Source: Rhodoferax sp. (GTDB lineage Bacteria > Pseudomonadota > Gammaproteobacteria > Burkholderiales > Burkholderiaceae_C). From it: a stretch of 64,000 nucleotides of DNA. Under the pieces are notes generated by a model, which was given only the letters and a program-made list of their open reading frames with translations, was not told the DNA's origin and made no database searches. Shown in pieces: positions 9,915 to 20,652 of this stretch. Each line of letters starts with the position of its first letter. The stretch's first letter is position 1. The stretch spans positions 1-64,000 of the forward strand of contig JAUXOA010000029.1 of the NCBI GenBank assembly GCA_030682475.1. The letters run 5' to 3'. The position numbers and the translations under genes are program-made.

Positions 9915-11089
9915 TGACGCCAACCCTCTACCTTGCTGAACAACTGATTGCCCGCGCTTCGCTCACGCCGGATGACGCGGGCTGCCAGCACATCATTGCC
10001 GCGCGCCTCGCCCCGCTCGGCTTTGTCATTGAGACCATCGTCAGCGGGCCGGACAATTTCCGCGTCACCAATTTATGGGCAAAAAGACCTGCCGCCCCCG
10101 CCACACAATCGGCTGCTGCTACTGAATTGATCGTGTTTGCCGGTCACACAGATGTTGTGCCGACCGGCCCGCTGGACCAGTGGCAGAGCGACCCGTTCAC
10201 GCCCTCGCAGCGCGACGGCAAGTTGTATGGCCGGGGGAGTAGCGACATGAAAACCTCGCTGGCGGCGTTTGTCGTCGCCGTCGAAGAGTTTGTGGCAGCC
10301 CAGCCTGACACCGCCTTGTCGATTGGCTTTTTGCTCACCAGCGACGAAGAAGGCCCCGCCACCGATGGCACCGTCATCGTTTGCGATTTGCTAAAACAAC
10401 GGGGTGAACGTCTCGATTACTGCATCGTCGGTGAACCCACCTCGCTGGAGCACAGCGGCGACATGATCAAGAACGGCCGCCGCGGCACCCTAAGCGGACG
10501 GCTCACCGTCAAAGGCGTGCAGGGCCATATCGCCTATCCTCATCTGGCCAAAAATCCGATCCATCGGGTCGCGCCTGCCCTGGCAGAACTCGTGGGCATT
10601 GAGTGGGACCAGGGCAACGAATTTTTTCCTCCCACCTCTTGGCAAATCAGCAACATCCATGGCGGCACCGGCGCCAGCAATGTAATTCCGGGCGCAGTGG
10701 TGATTGACTTCAATTTCCGCTTTTGCACCGAGTCCACGCCCGAAGCCCTGCAAAGCCGGCTGCAAGCGGTATTGCAAGCGCACGCACTTGACTTTGAAGT
10801 GACCTGGACCATTGGCGGCCTGCCCTTTCTCACCACCCCAGGGACGCTGGTCGATGCGGTGCGCGCCGCTATCAAGGGGGAGACCGGCATTGACACCGTG
10901 CTGTCCACCACCGGTGGTACCAGCGACGGCCGCTTCATCGCCAGCATCTGCCCGCAGGTGATCGAGTTGGGACCGCCCAACGCCACCATCCACCAAATTG
11001 ACGAGCACATCGAAATAGCCGACATCGAACCGCTCAAAAACATCTACCGGCGCGTGTTGGAAAATTTGAACGCCCGGCTGCGCGCATGA
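9914..11089 (+). CDS. dapE: Succinyl-diaminopimelate desuccinylase
   Basis: A zinc-dependent M20 metallopeptidase-family enzyme that releases succinate from N-succinyl-LL-diaminopimelate. At 391 residues it is slightly longer than usual because of an Ala/Pro-rich insertion near residues 56-70. Metal-binding motifs are visible: [32 protein letters not shown] and the late [12 protein letters not shown]. The start ATG overlaps the pilU stop (TGATG), and the stop overlaps the prmB start (ATGA), so the three genes are translationally coupled. Confidence 0.95.
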   Translation: MTPTLYLAEQLIARASLTPDDAGCQHIIAARLAPLGFVIETIVSGPDNFRVTNLWAKRPAAPATQSAAATELIVFAGHTDVVPTGPLDQWQSDPFTPSQRDGKLYGRGSSDMKTSLAAFVVAVEEFVAAQPDTALSIGFLLTSDEEGPATDGTVIVCDLLKQRGERLDYCIVGEPTSLEHSGDMIKNGRRGTLSGRLTVKGVQGHIAYPHLAKNPIHRVAPALAELVGIEWDQGNEFFPPTSWQISNIHGGTGASNVIPGAVVIDFNFRFCTESTPEALQSRLQAVLQAHALDFEVTWTIGGLPFLTTPGTLVDAVRAAIKGETGIDTVLSTTGGTSDGRFIASICPQVIELGPPNATIHQIDEHIEIADIEPLKNIYRRVLENLNARLRA

Positions 11090-11997
11090 GCATTCTGGAA
11101 CTGATCGAAACGGGTGCCCAGCAGCTCAGTGCGGCAGGTGTGGCGTTTGGCCACGGCACCAGCAACGCCTTTGACGAAGCAGCGTGGCTTGTTTTGTGGC
11201 AACTCGGCTTGCCGCTCGATACGGCGCTAGACAACCTCACCTCAGCGGCCCATCGGGCGGTCAGCCCCGAGCAACAGGTGCAAGTGGCGGCAATCATTGC
11301 CCTGCGCATCAAGTCCCGCAAACCCGCCGCCTACCTGACGCACGAAGCCTGGCTGCAGGGCGTCGCATTTTACGTCGACGAGCGCGCCATCGTCCCGCGC
11401 TCACTCATTGCCGAGTTACTGGTCGAAGGCGGCATTGACTACTGGCTCACCGAATCGACCCGGCGCGTGCTCGACCTGTGCACCGGCAACGGCAGTCTGG
11501 CGGTGCTGGCCGCCATGACCTACCCCGAGGTCAACGTGGACGCCTCCGACATTTCAGCCGACGCGCTGGCGGTGGCGCGCATCAACATCAATAAGCACGG
11601 CTTGCAAGAGCGCATCAAGCTGCTGACGGGCGACGCACTGGCGGGCGTCAACGGCCCCTACGACCTGATCTTGTGCAACCCACCCTACGTCAATGCCCAA
11701 AGCATGGTTGCCTTGCCGCCCGAATACCAGGCCGAACCGGCGCTGGCGCTGAATGGGAACGCAAAAGGCGGAAGCGACGGCATGGACTTCATTCGTCAAC
11801 TCCTGAACGATGCGCCGCAGCACATGAGCAAACACGGCGTGCTGGTGCTGGAAGTCGGCAACGAACGCGCGCACTTTGAAGCCGCCTTCCCCGACCTGGA
11901 GGCAGTCTGGCTGGAAACCAGTGCCGGTGAATACCAGGTGCTGCTGCTGACCCGCGAGGCGCTGGCCCAATACACGTCACTTAACCGTTCGCCCTGA
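11086..11997 (+). CDS. prmB: Ribosomal protein L3 N5-glutamine methyltransferase
   Basis: An S-adenosylmethionine-dependent methyltransferase that modifies a glutamine of ribosomal protein L3. The 303 residues include motif [10 protein letters not shown] (129-137) and the diagnostic NPPY motif (198-201) of glutamine N5-methyltransferases. An N-terminal helical domain (residues 1-80) is of PrmB rather than PrmC type, as the [17 protein letters not shown] segment also indicates. It is coupled to dapE by an ATGA overlap. The last few codons and the stop lie inside the left arm of a large inverted repeat, so the extreme C-terminus (NRSP) is repeat-derived. Confidence 0.9.
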   Translation: MSILELIETGAQQLSAAGVAFGHGTSNAFDEAAWLVLWQLGLPLDTALDNLTSAAHRAVSPEQQVQVAAIIALRIKSRKPAAYLTHEAWLQGVAFYVDERAIVPRSLIAELLVEGGIDYWLTESTRRVLDLCTGNGSLAVLAAMTYPEVNVDASDISADALAVARININKHGLQERIKLLTGDALAGVNGPYDLILCNPPYVNAQSMVALPPEYQAEPALALNGNAKGGSDGMDFIRQLLNDAPQHMSKHGVLVLEVGNERAHFEAAFPDLEAVWLETSAGEYQVLLLTREALAQYTSLNRSP

Positions 11998-12053
11998 GCT
12001 TGTCGAAGGGTCATCACAGTGCGAATAGGCTTCGACAAGCTCAGCCCGAACGG
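11985..12053. repeat. Large inverted repeat (GTTCG...GAGCTTGTCGAAG palindrome)
   Basis: The left arm at 11985-12008 (begins CCGTTCGCCCTGAGC) and the right arm at about 12030-12053 (ends GCTCAGCCCGAACGG) pair nearly perfectly around a 21-base loop. The CTTCGACAAGCTCAG core is of a palindromic intergenic type widespread in beta- and gamma-proteobacteria (from general knowledge). It provides the prmB stop codon and could act as its terminator or mRNA end. Confidence 0.85.
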
Positions 12054-12160
12054 TGTGGTAGAGCTTAAATGACCAGCATTGGCGCTAGCCCAGATCACTC
12101 AGGGATAACGGTGTTAAATGAACTGTATTTTTTTAGAAACCTTCAAACAAATCAATTCCC

Positions 12161-14134
12161 GTGATAACTCTTAAAAACGTCACCCTGCGCCGCAGCGCCA
12201 AGCTGCTGCTCGACGGTGCCTCCGTCACCCTCAACCCGGGTGAAAAAGTCGGTCTGGTGGGACGCAACGGGGCCGGCAAGTCCTCGCTTTTTGCCCTGTT
12301 CAACGGCACGCTGCACGAAGACGCGGGCGAGTATTACATCCCGACCCAATGGCGCATGGGCCAAGTGTCACAAGACATGCCGGAGACCGAGCAAAATGCC
12401 ACCGACTTTGTGGTAGACGGCGACACCGCGCTGCTGGCCGCGCAACAGGAAGTGACTGCGTCTGAAGCCACCGACGACTACGACCGCATGGCGCACGCCT
12501 ACATGGCACTACAGGACGCCGGTGCGCACGACGCGCCCGCCCGCGCCCAAGCGCTTATTTTGGGCCTTGGTTTCAAAACCACCGAGTTGAGCAACCCGGT
12601 CAACAGCTTCTCGGGTGGCTGGCGCATGCGCCTGCAACTGGCGCGTGCCTTGATGTGCCCGTCCGACCTGCTGCTGCTGGACGAACCCACCAACCACCTG
12701 GATCTGGACGCGCTGGTGTGGCTCGAAGCCTGGCTCAAAAAGTACGAAGGCACCATCGTCGTCATCAGCCACGACCGCGAGTTTCTGGACGCCGTGACCA
12801 ACGTCACTCTGCACATCGATGCTGCAAAATTAGTGCGCTACGGCGGCAACTACAGCAAGTTCGAGGACATGCGCGCCGAGCAGATGACGCTTCAGCAAAA
12901 CGCCTTTTCCAAGCAACAGGACAAAATTGCCCACCTGCAAAAGTTCATCGCCCGCTTCAAGGCCAAGGCCAGCAAGGCCAAGCAGGCGCAAAGCCGGGTC
13001 AAGGCGCTGGACCGCATGGAAAAAATCGCACCGCTGCTGGCGGACGCTGACTTCACCTTCGAATTCAAAGAGCCCGCCAACCTGCCCAACCCGATGCTGT
13101 CGATGCAGGGCGTGAACTTTGGCTACCCGCCACCTGAAGACGCCGCGCCGGGCACGCCGCCCACCGTGATCGTGCAAAATGTCAGCCGCTCGGTGCTGGC
13201 CGGCCAGCGCATCGGCATTCTGGGCGCCAACGGGCAAGGCAAATCCACCGTGGTAAAGACCATCGCACGCGCCCTCAAACCGATAGGCGGCGAGATCACC
13301 GAGGGCAAGGGCCTGAACATTGGTTACTTCGCCCAGCAGGAGCTCGACGTGCTACGCCCGCTTGATACCCCGCTGGAGCACATGATTCGTCTGGTGAAAG
13401 ATATGACTGCCGCCGGAAAAATTGCCGGCCAGGCCACGCGCGAACAAGACCTGCGCAGTTTTCTGGGCACCTTCAACTTCGGCAGCGACATGGTCAAGCA
13501 GGCCGTCGGCAGCATGAGTGGTGGCGAAAAAGCGCGCCTGGTGCTGTGCATGATTGTGTGGCAACGCCCGAACCTGCTGCTGTTGGACGAACCCACCAAC
13601 CACCTCGATTTGGCCACGCGCGAGGCGCTCTCCATGGCGCTGAACGAGTTTGAAGGCACCGTCATGCTGGTCAGCCACGACCGGGCCTTGCTGCGCGCCG
13701 TGTGCGACGAGTTCTGGATGGTCTCGCGCGGCGGCGTAGCCCCGTTTGACGGCGACCTGGACGACTACCAGCGCTACCTGCTTGACGAAGCCAAACGCCA
13801 GCGCGAAGCCATCAAGGAGGCCAGCAGCAACTCCGCCAAAGCCGAACGAAAAGCTCAGCAGGCCGAGGCCACAACGGCTGCGCAAGCTGCATCGACCTCG
13901 AAGCACAAGCCGAAGTCCGCACCATCGGGTGCAGCCCGCTCGCTCAAACGCACGCTGGAAGAGGTAGAGGCGCGCATGGCCGTGCTCAACCTGGAGGGCG
14001 CGGCACTGGAAGCCCACCTGTGCAAGTCCCCGCCCCCGGCAGAAATTGCCGAACTCGGAAAGCGCCTGAAAATCGTCAACGATGAACTGCAAACCCTGGA
14101 AGACCAGTGGTTGACCGTATCAGAAGAAACTTGA
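12161..14134 (+). CDS. ABC-F family ATPase, YheS-like
   Basis: A 657-residue soluble protein with two ATP-binding cassettes and no membrane segments, the ABC-F layout; family members act on the ribosome. The first Walker A GRNGAGKSS is at 34-42, the first signature at FSGGWRMRLQLA, the inter-domain linker near residues 240-290 is basic and helical, the second Walker A is GANGQGKST and the second signature MSGGEKARL. The C-terminus, about 110 residues, is Ala/Lys-rich and coiled-coil-like. Opening and length resemble YheS more than EttA or Uup. The start is GTG at 12161 with only a weak ribosome site. Confidence 0.9.
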   Translation: MITLKNVTLRRSAKLLLDGASVTLNPGEKVGLVGRNGAGKSSLFALFNGTLHEDAGEYYIPTQWRMGQVSQDMPETEQNATDFVVDGDTALLAAQQEVTASEATDDYDRMAHAYMALQDAGAHDAPARAQALILGLGFKTTELSNPVNSFSGGWRMRLQLARALMCPSDLLLLDEPTNHLDLDALVWLEAWLKKYEGTIVVISHDREFLDAVTNVTLHIDAAKLVRYGGNYSKFEDMRAEQMTLQQNAFSKQQDKIAHLQKFIARFKAKASKAKQAQSRVKALDRMEKIAPLLADADFTFEFKEPANLPNPMLSMQGVNFGYPPPEDAAPGTPPTVIVQNVSRSVLAGQRIGILGANGQGKSTVVKTIARALKPIGGEITEGKGLNIGYFAQQELDVLRPLDTPLEHMIRLVKDMTAAGKIAGQATREQDLRSFLGTFNFGSDMVKQAVGSMSGGEKARLVLCMIVWQRPNLLLLDEPTNHLDLATREALSMALNEFEGTVMLVSHDRALLRAVCDEFWMVSRGGVAPFDGDLDDYQRYLLDEAKRQREAIKEASSNSAKAERKAQQAEATTAAQAASTSKHKPKSAPSGAARSLKRTLEEVEARMAVLNLEGAALEAHLCKSPPPAEIAELGKRLKIVNDELQTLEDQWLTVSEET

Positions 14135-14203
14135 ACAGCTCGCGCTTGAACAATTTCCAGAATCCGTGATTCAAGTCATTCTGGCGTGCTCCCCTGGGGC
14201 TCG

Positions 14204-16813
14204 TCAGGCCGCGACGCTGTCCTTGACGCCAGCCGCAGCGTCTGTGTAGTCCTGGACCTGGTCGAAATTCAGGTACTGGTAGATTTTGTCACTGGCCGCC
14301 GTCAGCACGCCCATATCAACCATGTATTCTGCTTTAGTGGGGATGCGCCCCAGTTTGGAACAGATGGCTGCCAGTTCGGCGCTGCCCAGGTACACGTTGG
14401 CGTTTTTACCCAGGCGATTGGGAAAATTTCGCGTCGAGGTCGAGAACACAGTGGCACCCTCTTTGACCTGCGCCTGGTTGCCCATGCACAGGCTGCAGCC
14501 GGGCATTTCCATGCGCGCACCGGCGGCGCCCAAGACACCGTAATGGCCTTCTTCTGTCAGTTGCCTGGCGTCCATCTTGGTCGGTGGCGCCATCCACAGC
14601 TTGACCGGGATATCGCGCTTATTCTCCAACAGCTTGCTGGCGGCGCGGAAGTGGCCGATGTTGGTCATGCAGCTGCCGATAAAGACTTCATCGATCTTGG
14701 CACCGGCGACTTCAGACAGTGTTTTCACATCGTCCGGATCGTTCGGGCAGGCGACGATGGGTTCATGAATGTCCGCCAGATCGATCTCGATCACGGCCGC
14801 ATAGTCGGCATCGGCGTCGCGTTCCAGCAACTGCGGATCGGCCAGCCAGGCCTGCATCGCCTTGATGCGGCGTTGGATGGTGCGCACGTCGGAATAACCG
14901 GTGGCAATCATCCATTTCAGCATCGTGATGTTGCTGGTGATGTACTCTTGAACAGGTTCTTTGTTCAGGTGCACGGTGCAGCCACCGGCGCTGCGCTCGG
15001 CTGACGCGTCGCTCAGCTCGAACGCCTGTTCCACCTTGAGATCAGGCAGGCCTTCAATTTCCAGAATACGGCCCGAGAAAATGTTTTTCTTGCCTTGTTT
15101 GGCCACGGTCAGCAAGCCCGCTTTGATGGCATACAGAGGAATGGCGTTGACCAGATCGCGCAGCGTCACACCGGGCTGCAACTTGCCTTTGAACCGCACC
15201 AGCACGCTCTCTGGCATGTCCAGCGGCATGACGCCGGTGGCGGCACCAAAGGCCACCAGGCCGGAACCGGCGGGGAAGCTGATGCCGATCGGGAAGCGGG
15301 TGTGGCTGTCGCCGCCGGTGCCCACGGTATCGGGCAGCAACATGCGGTTGAGCCATGAATGAATGATGCCGTCACCCGGGCGCAGCGAGATACCACCCCG
15401 GTTGTTGATGAACTCAGGCAGTTCATGGTGCATCTTCACATCCACCAGCTTCGGATAGGCGGCGGTGTGGCAGAATGACTGCATCACCAGATCGGCACTG
15501 AAGCCCAGGCAGGCCAGATCTTTGAGCTCGTCGCGGGTCATCGGGCCGGTGGTGTCCTGCGAACCCACGCTGCTCATCCGGGGCTCACAGTAGGTACCGG
15601 GGCGAACGCCCTGCTGCTGGCCGGCGACCAGCGGCAAACCACAAGCACGGCCGACCATTTTTTGCGCCAGCGTGAAACCTTTTTTGGTATCCACCGGGCT
15701 CTGCGGCAGACGGAACAGTGTGCTCACGGGTAGCCCCAAGGCCTCGCGCGCCTTGGCGGTCAGGCCACGGCCAATAATCAGCGGAATGCGACCACCGGCG
15801 CGCACTTCGTCAAACAGCACCTCACTCTTGACTTTGAACTCGGCAATGACCTTGCCGTCTTTGAGCGCTTGGCCGTCATAGGGACGCAGTTCCACCACGT
15901 CGCCCATGTTCATCTGGCTGACGTCCAGTTCGATCGGCAAGGCGCCAGAGTCTTCCATGGTGTTGTAGAAAATCGGCGCAATTTTTCCGCCCAGGCAGAC
16001 GCCACCAAAACGCTTGTTCGGCACATAGGGAATGTCTTGGCCCGTGAACCACAGCACCGAGTTGGTGGCGGACTTACGCGAGGAACCGGTACCCACCACA
16101 TCGCCGACGTAGGCCACGAGGTAGCCCTTGGCTTTGAGCTTGTCAATGAATTTGACAGGTCCGCGCTTGCCGTCTTCCTCGGGTGTGACACCGGGACGTG
16201 CATTTTTGTGCATCGCCAGCGCATGCAAGGGGATGTCGGGGCGGCTGAAGGCGTCAGGCGCCGGGGACAGGTCATCGGTATTGATCTCACCTTCGACTTT
16301 GAAAACGGTGAGCGTGATCGACTGCGGCACCTCAGAGCGGCTGGTAAACCACTCGGCATCGGCCCAGCTTTGCAGCACCGCTTTGGCTTGCGCGTTTCCC
16401 CTGTCGGCTTTTTCCTTGACATCATGGAACTGATCGAACATCAACAAGGTCTTCTTCAGCCCATTTGCCGCCACCTGCGCGACCACGGCGTCGTCGAGCA
16501 AATCCACCAGTGGGCTGATGTTGTAGCCACCCAGCATGGTGCCCAGCAGTTGCGTGGCTTTTTCGCGCGAGATCAGCGCGCACTTCTGCGTGCCATGCGC
16601 CACCGCCGCCAGGTAACTGGCCTTGACCTTGGCGGCATCGTCCACACCGGCGGGCACGCGGTAGGTGATCAGGTCCACCAGTGTGGTTTCTTCACCTGGG
16701 GGTGGATTTTTCAGCAGCTCGATGAGTTCGCCGGTCTGCTTGGCAGACAGGGGTAAGGGGGGAATGCCGAGGATGGCGCGCTCGGCGACGTGGGCACGGT
16801 AAGTTTGCAACAT
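14204..16813 (-). CDS. acnB: Aconitate hydratase B
   Basis: Isomerises citrate to isocitrate through cis-aconitate; a cytoplasmic [4Fe-4S] enzyme. The 869 residues follow the AcnB order. It begins with an N-terminal HEAT-like helical domain ([13 protein letters not shown]...), then the swivelling domain, then the catalytic domains with [12 protein letters not shown] and a CSLCMGNQ motif carrying cluster cysteines. The ATG at 16813 follows AAAAGGAATTC, a good ribosome site; the longer frame upstream is rejected. It is the last gene of the minus-strand arm mdh, CoA-ester lyase, exported protein, acnB, and converges on the ABC-F gene. Confidence 0.97.
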   Translation of the reverse strand: MLQTYRAHVAERAILGIPPLPLSAKQTGELIELLKNPPPGEETTLVDLITYRVPAGVDDAAKVKASYLAAVAHGTQKCALISREKATQLLGTMLGGYNISPLVDLLDDAVVAQVAANGLKKTLLMFDQFHDVKEKADRGNAQAKAVLQSWADAEWFTSRSEVPQSITLTVFKVEGEINTDDLSPAPDAFSRPDIPLHALAMHKNARPGVTPEEDGKRGPVKFIDKLKAKGYLVAYVGDVVGTGSSRKSATNSVLWFTGQDIPYVPNKRFGGVCLGGKIAPIFYNTMEDSGALPIELDVSQMNMGDVVELRPYDGQALKDGKVIAEFKVKSEVLFDEVRAGGRIPLIIGRGLTAKAREALGLPVSTLFRLPQSPVDTKKGFTLAQKMVGRACGLPLVAGQQQGVRPGTYCEPRMSSVGSQDTTGPMTRDELKDLACLGFSADLVMQSFCHTAAYPKLVDVKMHHELPEFINNRGGISLRPGDGIIHSWLNRMLLPDTVGTGGDSHTRFPIGISFPAGSGLVAFGAATGVMPLDMPESVLVRFKGKLQPGVTLRDLVNAIPLYAIKAGLLTVAKQGKKNIFSGRILEIEGLPDLKVEQAFELSDASAERSAGGCTVHLNKEPVQEYITSNITMLKWMIATGYSDVRTIQRRIKAMQAWLADPQLLERDADADYAAVIEIDLADIHEPIVACPNDPDDVKTLSEVAGAKIDEVFIGSCMTNIGHFRAASKLLENKRDIPVKLWMAPPTKMDARQLTEEGHYGVLGAAGARMEMPGCSLCMGNQAQVKEGATVFSTSTRNFPNRLGKNANVYLGSAELAAICSKLGRIPTKAEYMVDMGVLTAASDKIYQYLNFDQVQDYTDAAAGVKDSVAA

Positions 16814-16877
16814 GGTGAATTCCTTTTCAATTAATAAAAATGGCTCCAGTCCTGATGAAATGAACTCAATAGGCTGT

Positions 16878-17411
16878 CTATTTCGGAGCAAGCTCAGGGG
16901 GCGCATCGAGCAGGCTGGGAGCTGGATTCCTGATCAGCATCTCGGCCACCACGGCCTGTTCCGGACTCATGCACTCATCCGCCAGCCGCTGCCCGAGCTT
17001 CTGATTCATCAGCATCGACTTGTTGGCCAATTGAAGCCATACAGCCCCGGCCCGACGGTCTTCCAGCCGAATCGCGCCAGTGCTGGTTTCAACCGGGAAC
17101 ACGCGGTATTTCTGCTGTCTGATCTGCAAATCGAAATAACCCGGCGCTTTGGCGTCTGCCATCAGGGTGACAAAAGCGCCCAGCTCGCATGGCAACTTGC
17201 CCTGGTACACCCGCTCTGCAATGGCCAGTTCGGCCGGCGTCAAGGCGGCTTCCGCGGCCATGATGCCGGACGCCATTTGACTGGCCGTGGTTTTGATTTC
17301 GATCCGGCTGGCGCTCGGGCGTTTGGCCTTGCTGCCCACTTTGGCAGGCGTCTGCGCCAGCAATGCAACGGGCAGCGTGAACAGGAAGACAGCTACAAGA
17401 AGTTCTTTCAT
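16878..17411 (-). CDS. Exported protein of unknown function
   Basis: A 177-residue protein with a clear signal peptide (residues 1 to about 19, [20 protein letters not shown]). The mature part is soluble and slightly basic, with a region [20 protein letters not shown] and a single Cys in each half (LPCELG and DECMSP) that could form a disulfide in the periplasm. I do not recognise the family. The ATG at 17411 is preferred over the one at 17420 because GAGG lies just before it. It sits between the CoA-ester lyase gene (16-base gap) and acnB. Confidence 0.6.
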   Translation of the reverse strand: MKELLVAVFLFTLPVALLAQTPAKVGSKAKRPSASRIEIKTTASQMASGIMAAEAALTPAELAIAERVYQGKLPCELGAFVTLMADAKAPGYFDLQIRQQKYRVFPVETSTGAIRLEDRRAGAVWLQLANKSMLMNQKLGQRLADECMSPEQAVVAEMLIRNPAPSLLDAPPELAPK

Positions 17412-17426
17412 TACTCTCATCCTCAG

Positions 17427-18479
17427 TCAGTGGCGTTGCGGAAAAAAATAAGCCCGGGCTTGCGCGGGAAGATGCCGACCAGTCTGGTGTGCCCGCTCCA
17501 GCACCTGCCAAAAATAACGGTAACTGGCACGGTCATGCAATTTTCCGGCAAAAGAAATCGGCGCCCAGTCGGCCTCCCCGGCAGCGATCATGATATTCGT
17601 CGCCAGCTCAATCTCGTGAGCCCCGGGTGCGAAGGCCTCCAAAATGGGCCTGATCTGACCCGGGTGAATACTCCACATTCGGGTATAGCCCAAGGTACGG
17701 GAAGCCCATGTAGCAGCGGCCAGCACCGTAGCCATGTTGCCGATTTCAGTAACCACACAATGGGCGGGCACTTTGCCATGCGCATGACAGGCCGACGCGA
17801 TTTCCAGCTTGGCCCGAAGCACCAGCGGATGGGTAAATTGGTCCAGTCCATCGCTATCCTGGCCGACATGGACAGCCATCGCGCTGGCGGGAATCGCGCC
17901 ACCGTGGCTTGATACAAAGTCCATCAGCCCAAAGCTGATTGACTGCACCCGGGGGTGCGCCGCAATCTCGAAGGCGCGGTGAACAGAGGCCGGCGACTCA
18001 ATCAGCACATGCAGGGGCAAAGTGTGCGTTCGCCCGGACCTGGACGCCGCCTGGTCCACCAGCCGCGCCGCCCGATCGACGTCTGCCACCGTTTCTACTT
18101 TCGGGATCATCAGGTGGCACAAGGCAGTTGCCGCGCCACCGACGATGATGTCCACGTCCTGCTCGAACGCCGGATGGTCCACCGGATGCACCCGCACCGC
18201 GACCCGGGGCGCACTGCCAAATACTACACTTTTAATAGATTTTTGCGATTGATTGGCGAGGGCTGCAACCATATTGGCATGGTCTTTTTCAGCGCCAACC
18301 GGGGCCCCGTCCTCACAGTCGAGTGTGACGTCGAAGACACAGGCACCGAACTCTTGCGACATTTCAGCCTGCAGCGCCAGGCTCTTAATCATCCGCGCCT
18401 CCACGCCGCTATAGTGGTCGCACACCGGCAAAAGCGCCGTGCCCTTGGCACCAACGAGAACTTCGCGCGGATGTTTCAT
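17427..18479 (-). CDS. HpcH/HpaI-CitE family CoA-ester lyase (malyl-CoA-lyase-like)
   Basis: A 350-residue TIM-barrel lyase that would cleave or form a beta-hydroxyacyl-CoA such as malyl-CoA or citramalyl-CoA. Visible motifs are LDCEDGAP (metal/substrate carboxylate region, about residues 53-60), AVRVHPVDHP (active-site Arg), VLIESPASV (metal-binding Glu), FGLMDFVSSHGG (Asp) and the C-terminal WSIHPGQIRPI. It lies between mdh and acnB, so malyl-CoA or a related C4/C5 ester is a reasonable substrate, but the substrate cannot be fixed from sequence. It differs clearly from the shorter CitE-like protein at 39682-40491. Confidence 0.82.
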   Translation of the reverse strand: MKHPREVLVGAKGTALLPVCDHYSGVEARMIKSLALQAEMSQEFGACVFDVTLDCEDGAPVGAEKDHANMVAALANQSQKSIKSVVFGSAPRVAVRVHPVDHPAFEQDVDIIVGGAATALCHLMIPKVETVADVDRAARLVDQAASRSGRTHTLPLHVLIESPASVHRAFEIAAHPRVQSISFGLMDFVSSHGGAIPASAMAVHVGQDSDGLDQFTHPLVLRAKLEIASACHAHGKVPAHCVVTEIGNMATVLAAATWASRTLGYTRMWSIHPGQIRPILEAFAPGAHEIELATNIMIAAGEADWAPISFAGKLHDRASYRYFWQVLERAHQTGRHLPAQARAYFFPQRH

Positions 18480-18615
18480 AAAGTAGCAATCGCAATCAGG
18501 CCGTAGCGAGCGGCTCGCGGGCTAGGTGCAGATGGTGGGCAACCGTGATGCACTTGCGGTGCATGCGGATTGGCCGACAGGCCCCGCAACAACGCCCCCG
18601 AGTCGCGCAGTAGGT

Positions 18616-19602
18616 TCACAGGAGGTGGGCGACGCCGGCCTGTTCGTCCAGCAACTCCTTCAAGGTCTTGTTGATGCAAGCTTGGCTGAACTCGTCAATC
18701 GCCAGACCTTCGACCAGCTTGTACTCGCCGTCTGCGCAGGTAACGGGGACGCCGAACATCAGGTCCTTCGGAATGCCATACTGGCCATTCGACGGAATGC
18801 CCATGGTGACCCATTTGCCCTGCGTGCCCAGGGCCCAGTCACGCATGTGGTCAATGGCGGCATTGGCGGCCGAGGCAGCGGAGGACAGGCCCCGCGCCTC
18901 AATGATGGCGGCACCGCGCTTGCCCACGGTGGGCAGGAACACATTGGCGTTCCAATCCTGGTCGTTGATCCTCTTGGCCACGCTTTCGCCCTTGATTGTG
19001 GCAAAGCGGTAGTCGGCGTACATGGTGGGTGAATGGTTGCCCCACACGCACAGTTTCTCAATGTCAGCCACGGCCTTGCCGGTCTTGGCCGCGATCTGGG
19101 ACAGGGCGCGATTGTGGTCCAGGCGCAGCATGGCGGTGAAGTTCTTGCGCGGCAGGTCGGGCGCGCTCTTCATGGCGATGTAGGCATTGGTATTGGCGGG
19201 GTTGCCGACCACCAGCACCTTGACCTTGCGGCTGGCAACTGCATTAAGTGCTTTGCCCTGGGCCGTGAAGATGGCGCCGTTGACGGCCAGCAACTCGGCA
19301 CGTTCCATGCCGGGGCCGCGCGGACGGGAGCCCACGAGCAGCGCATAGTCGGTGTCCTTGAATGCGGTCATCGGGTCACCATGGGCTTCCATGCCGACGA
19401 GGAGCGGGAAAGCGCAGTCCTGGAGTTCCATCATCACGCCCTTGAGCGCCTTCTGGGCTTTCTCGTCGGGGATTTCCAACAGTTGAAGAATGACGGGCTG
19501 GTCCTTACCCAGCATCTCGCCGGAGGCGATGCGAAACAGCAGGGCGTAACCGATTTGACCTGCGGCGCCGGTAACGGCTACGCGAACGGGTTTTTTGCTC
19601 AT
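18616..19602 (-). CDS. mdh: Malate dehydrogenase
   Basis: NAD-dependent oxidation of malate to oxaloacetate in the TCA cycle. The 328 residues match the cytosolic-type MDH common in beta-proteobacteria. It has the nucleotide-binding [12 protein letters not shown] motif at about 11-22, the substrate loop with ARGPGMER-like arginines ([13 protein letters not shown]), GNPANTNAY, the RLDHNRA segment and the catalytic His in WGNHSPTMY. The ATG at 19602 is used; the longer upstream frame runs into the promoter region. It is first in the minus-strand TCA arm and divergent from the GntR regulator, about 227 bases apart. Confidence 0.97.
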   Translation of the reverse strand: MSKKPVRVAVTGAAGQIGYALLFRIASGEMLGKDQPVILQLLEIPDEKAQKALKGVMMELQDCAFPLLVGMEAHGDPMTAFKDTDYALLVGSRPRGPGMERAELLAVNGAIFTAQGKALNAVASRKVKVLVVGNPANTNAYIAMKSAPDLPRKNFTAMLRLDHNRALSQIAAKTGKAVADIEKLCVWGNHSPTMYADYRFATIKGESVAKRINDQDWNANVFLPTVGKRGAAIIEARGLSSAASAANAAIDHMRDWALGTQGKWVTMGIPSNGQYGIPKDLMFGVPVTCADGEYKLVEGLAIDEFSQACINKTLKELLDEQAGVAHLL

Positions 19603-19773
19603 GGTGAGAACTCCAGAAATGTTGTGAAACGAGTGCGGGGGTTGCTCAAACGGCTTGCCTGAGCTCCACAAAACGAAGTTTCAGAGGAGACTAACTTGTA
19701 CTCAAGTTATGTCGTAACTAAAATGCACCTCAAGTTTACTCTGGAAAACCCTGAATCGTCAATTTGTCTTATG

Positions 19774-19785
19774 TCTTATATAAGA
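19774..19785. promoter_or_regulatory. Perfect 12-bp palindrome, candidate GntR operator
   Basis: TCTTATATAAGA is its own reverse complement and lies in the mdh/GntR divergent region, 45 bases before the GntR start. GntR-family regulators of the HutC branch bind short AT-rich palindromes, so autoregulation and control of mdh are plausible. An additional GTCTTAT lies a few bases upstream. Confidence 0.55.
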
Positions 19786-19829
19786 TATAATCAGGCTTGT
19801 TCCCGACACTTGCGTGGGAGCCATCATCT

Positions 19830-20621
19830 ATGGCACAAATACCCGTCCCTTCAACCGAAAACGCCTCCACAAGCATCGACAGCGGTACGTCTATGACAGC
19901 CGCGTTCAGCCCCCTGTACCTGCAGATCAAGGGTCTTATATTGAACAGCCTGCGTTTGAGCGAGTGGAAACCGGGTGAGGCGATTCCCAGTGAAATAGAG
20001 CTGGCCACACGCTTTCATGTCAGTCAGGGCACGGTCCGCAAGGCCATCGATGAACTCGCCGCCGAGAATCTGCTGGTGCGTCGGCAAGGCAAGGGCACCT
20101 TTGTCGCCACCCATGCCGCGCAGCATGTGCAGTTTCGCTTCTTGAAGCTGGTACCCGACAGCGGTACTCCGGGCAGCGAAGGCCCGGCCCAGCGCGACAT
20201 TGTGGCGTGCCGCCGCGCCCGCGCCAGCGCCGACGTTGCACGCGCGCTGGCCTTGCGCACCGGCGACGCCGTGCTGCAAGCGCGCCGCGTGTTGAGTTTT
20301 GCCGGCACACCCACCATTCTGGAGGACATCTGGCTACCCGCCGCCCCGTTCAAAGGCCTGACCGCTGAACGACTGGCCAACTACCACGGCCCGACGTACG
20401 CATTATTTGAGACCGAGTTTAATGTGCGCATGGTGCGTGCCGAGGAAAAAATACGCGCAGAACCAGCCACCGACGGGCGTGAAATTCTATTAAAAGTAGC
20501 ACATGGCACACCTTTGCTGAGCGTGGAGCGCATCGCCTACACCTACAAAGACATCCCCATGGAGCTGCGTCGCGGCTACTACCGCACCGACACGCACCAT
20601 TACCACAACACCTTGAGCTAA
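19830..20621 (+). CDS. GntR-family transcriptional regulator (HutC/UTRA type)
   Basis: A 263-residue regulator. Its N-terminal winged helix-turn-helix (about residues 25-95) includes PLYLQIKGLILNSL, PSEIELATRFHVSQGTVRKA and RRQGKGTFV. The UTRA ligand domain spans about residues 110-260 (VLQARRVLSFAGTPTILEDI, RAEEKIRAEPA, SVERIAYTYKDIPME). It sits between the two TCA arms, so regulation of mdh, acnB, sdh or gltA in response to a metabolite is likely. The start is uncertain: ATG at 19830 is chosen, but TTG at 19797 and ATG at 19893 are also in frame and no strong ribosome site decides. Confidence 0.85.
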   Translation: MAQIPVPSTENASTSIDSGTSMTAAFSPLYLQIKGLILNSLRLSEWKPGEAIPSEIELATRFHVSQGTVRKAIDELAAENLLVRRQGKGTFVATHAAQHVQFRFLKLVPDSGTPGSEGPAQRDIVACRRARASADVARALALRTGDAVLQARRVLSFAGTPTILEDIWLPAAPFKGLTAERLANYHGPTYALFETEFNVRMVRAEEKIRAEPATDGREILLKVAHGTPLLSVERIAYTYKDIPMELRRGYYRTDTHHYHNTLS

Positions 20622-20652
20622 AGCGATGGCTTACAAAGGCAACAAGTCATCA

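Noticed and set aside
14135-14203. Rho-independent terminator between the ABC-F gene and acnB
   Set aside because: Short inverted repeats exist (CAGAAT..ATTCTG and CCCC..GGGG) but lack a T run and stable stem.
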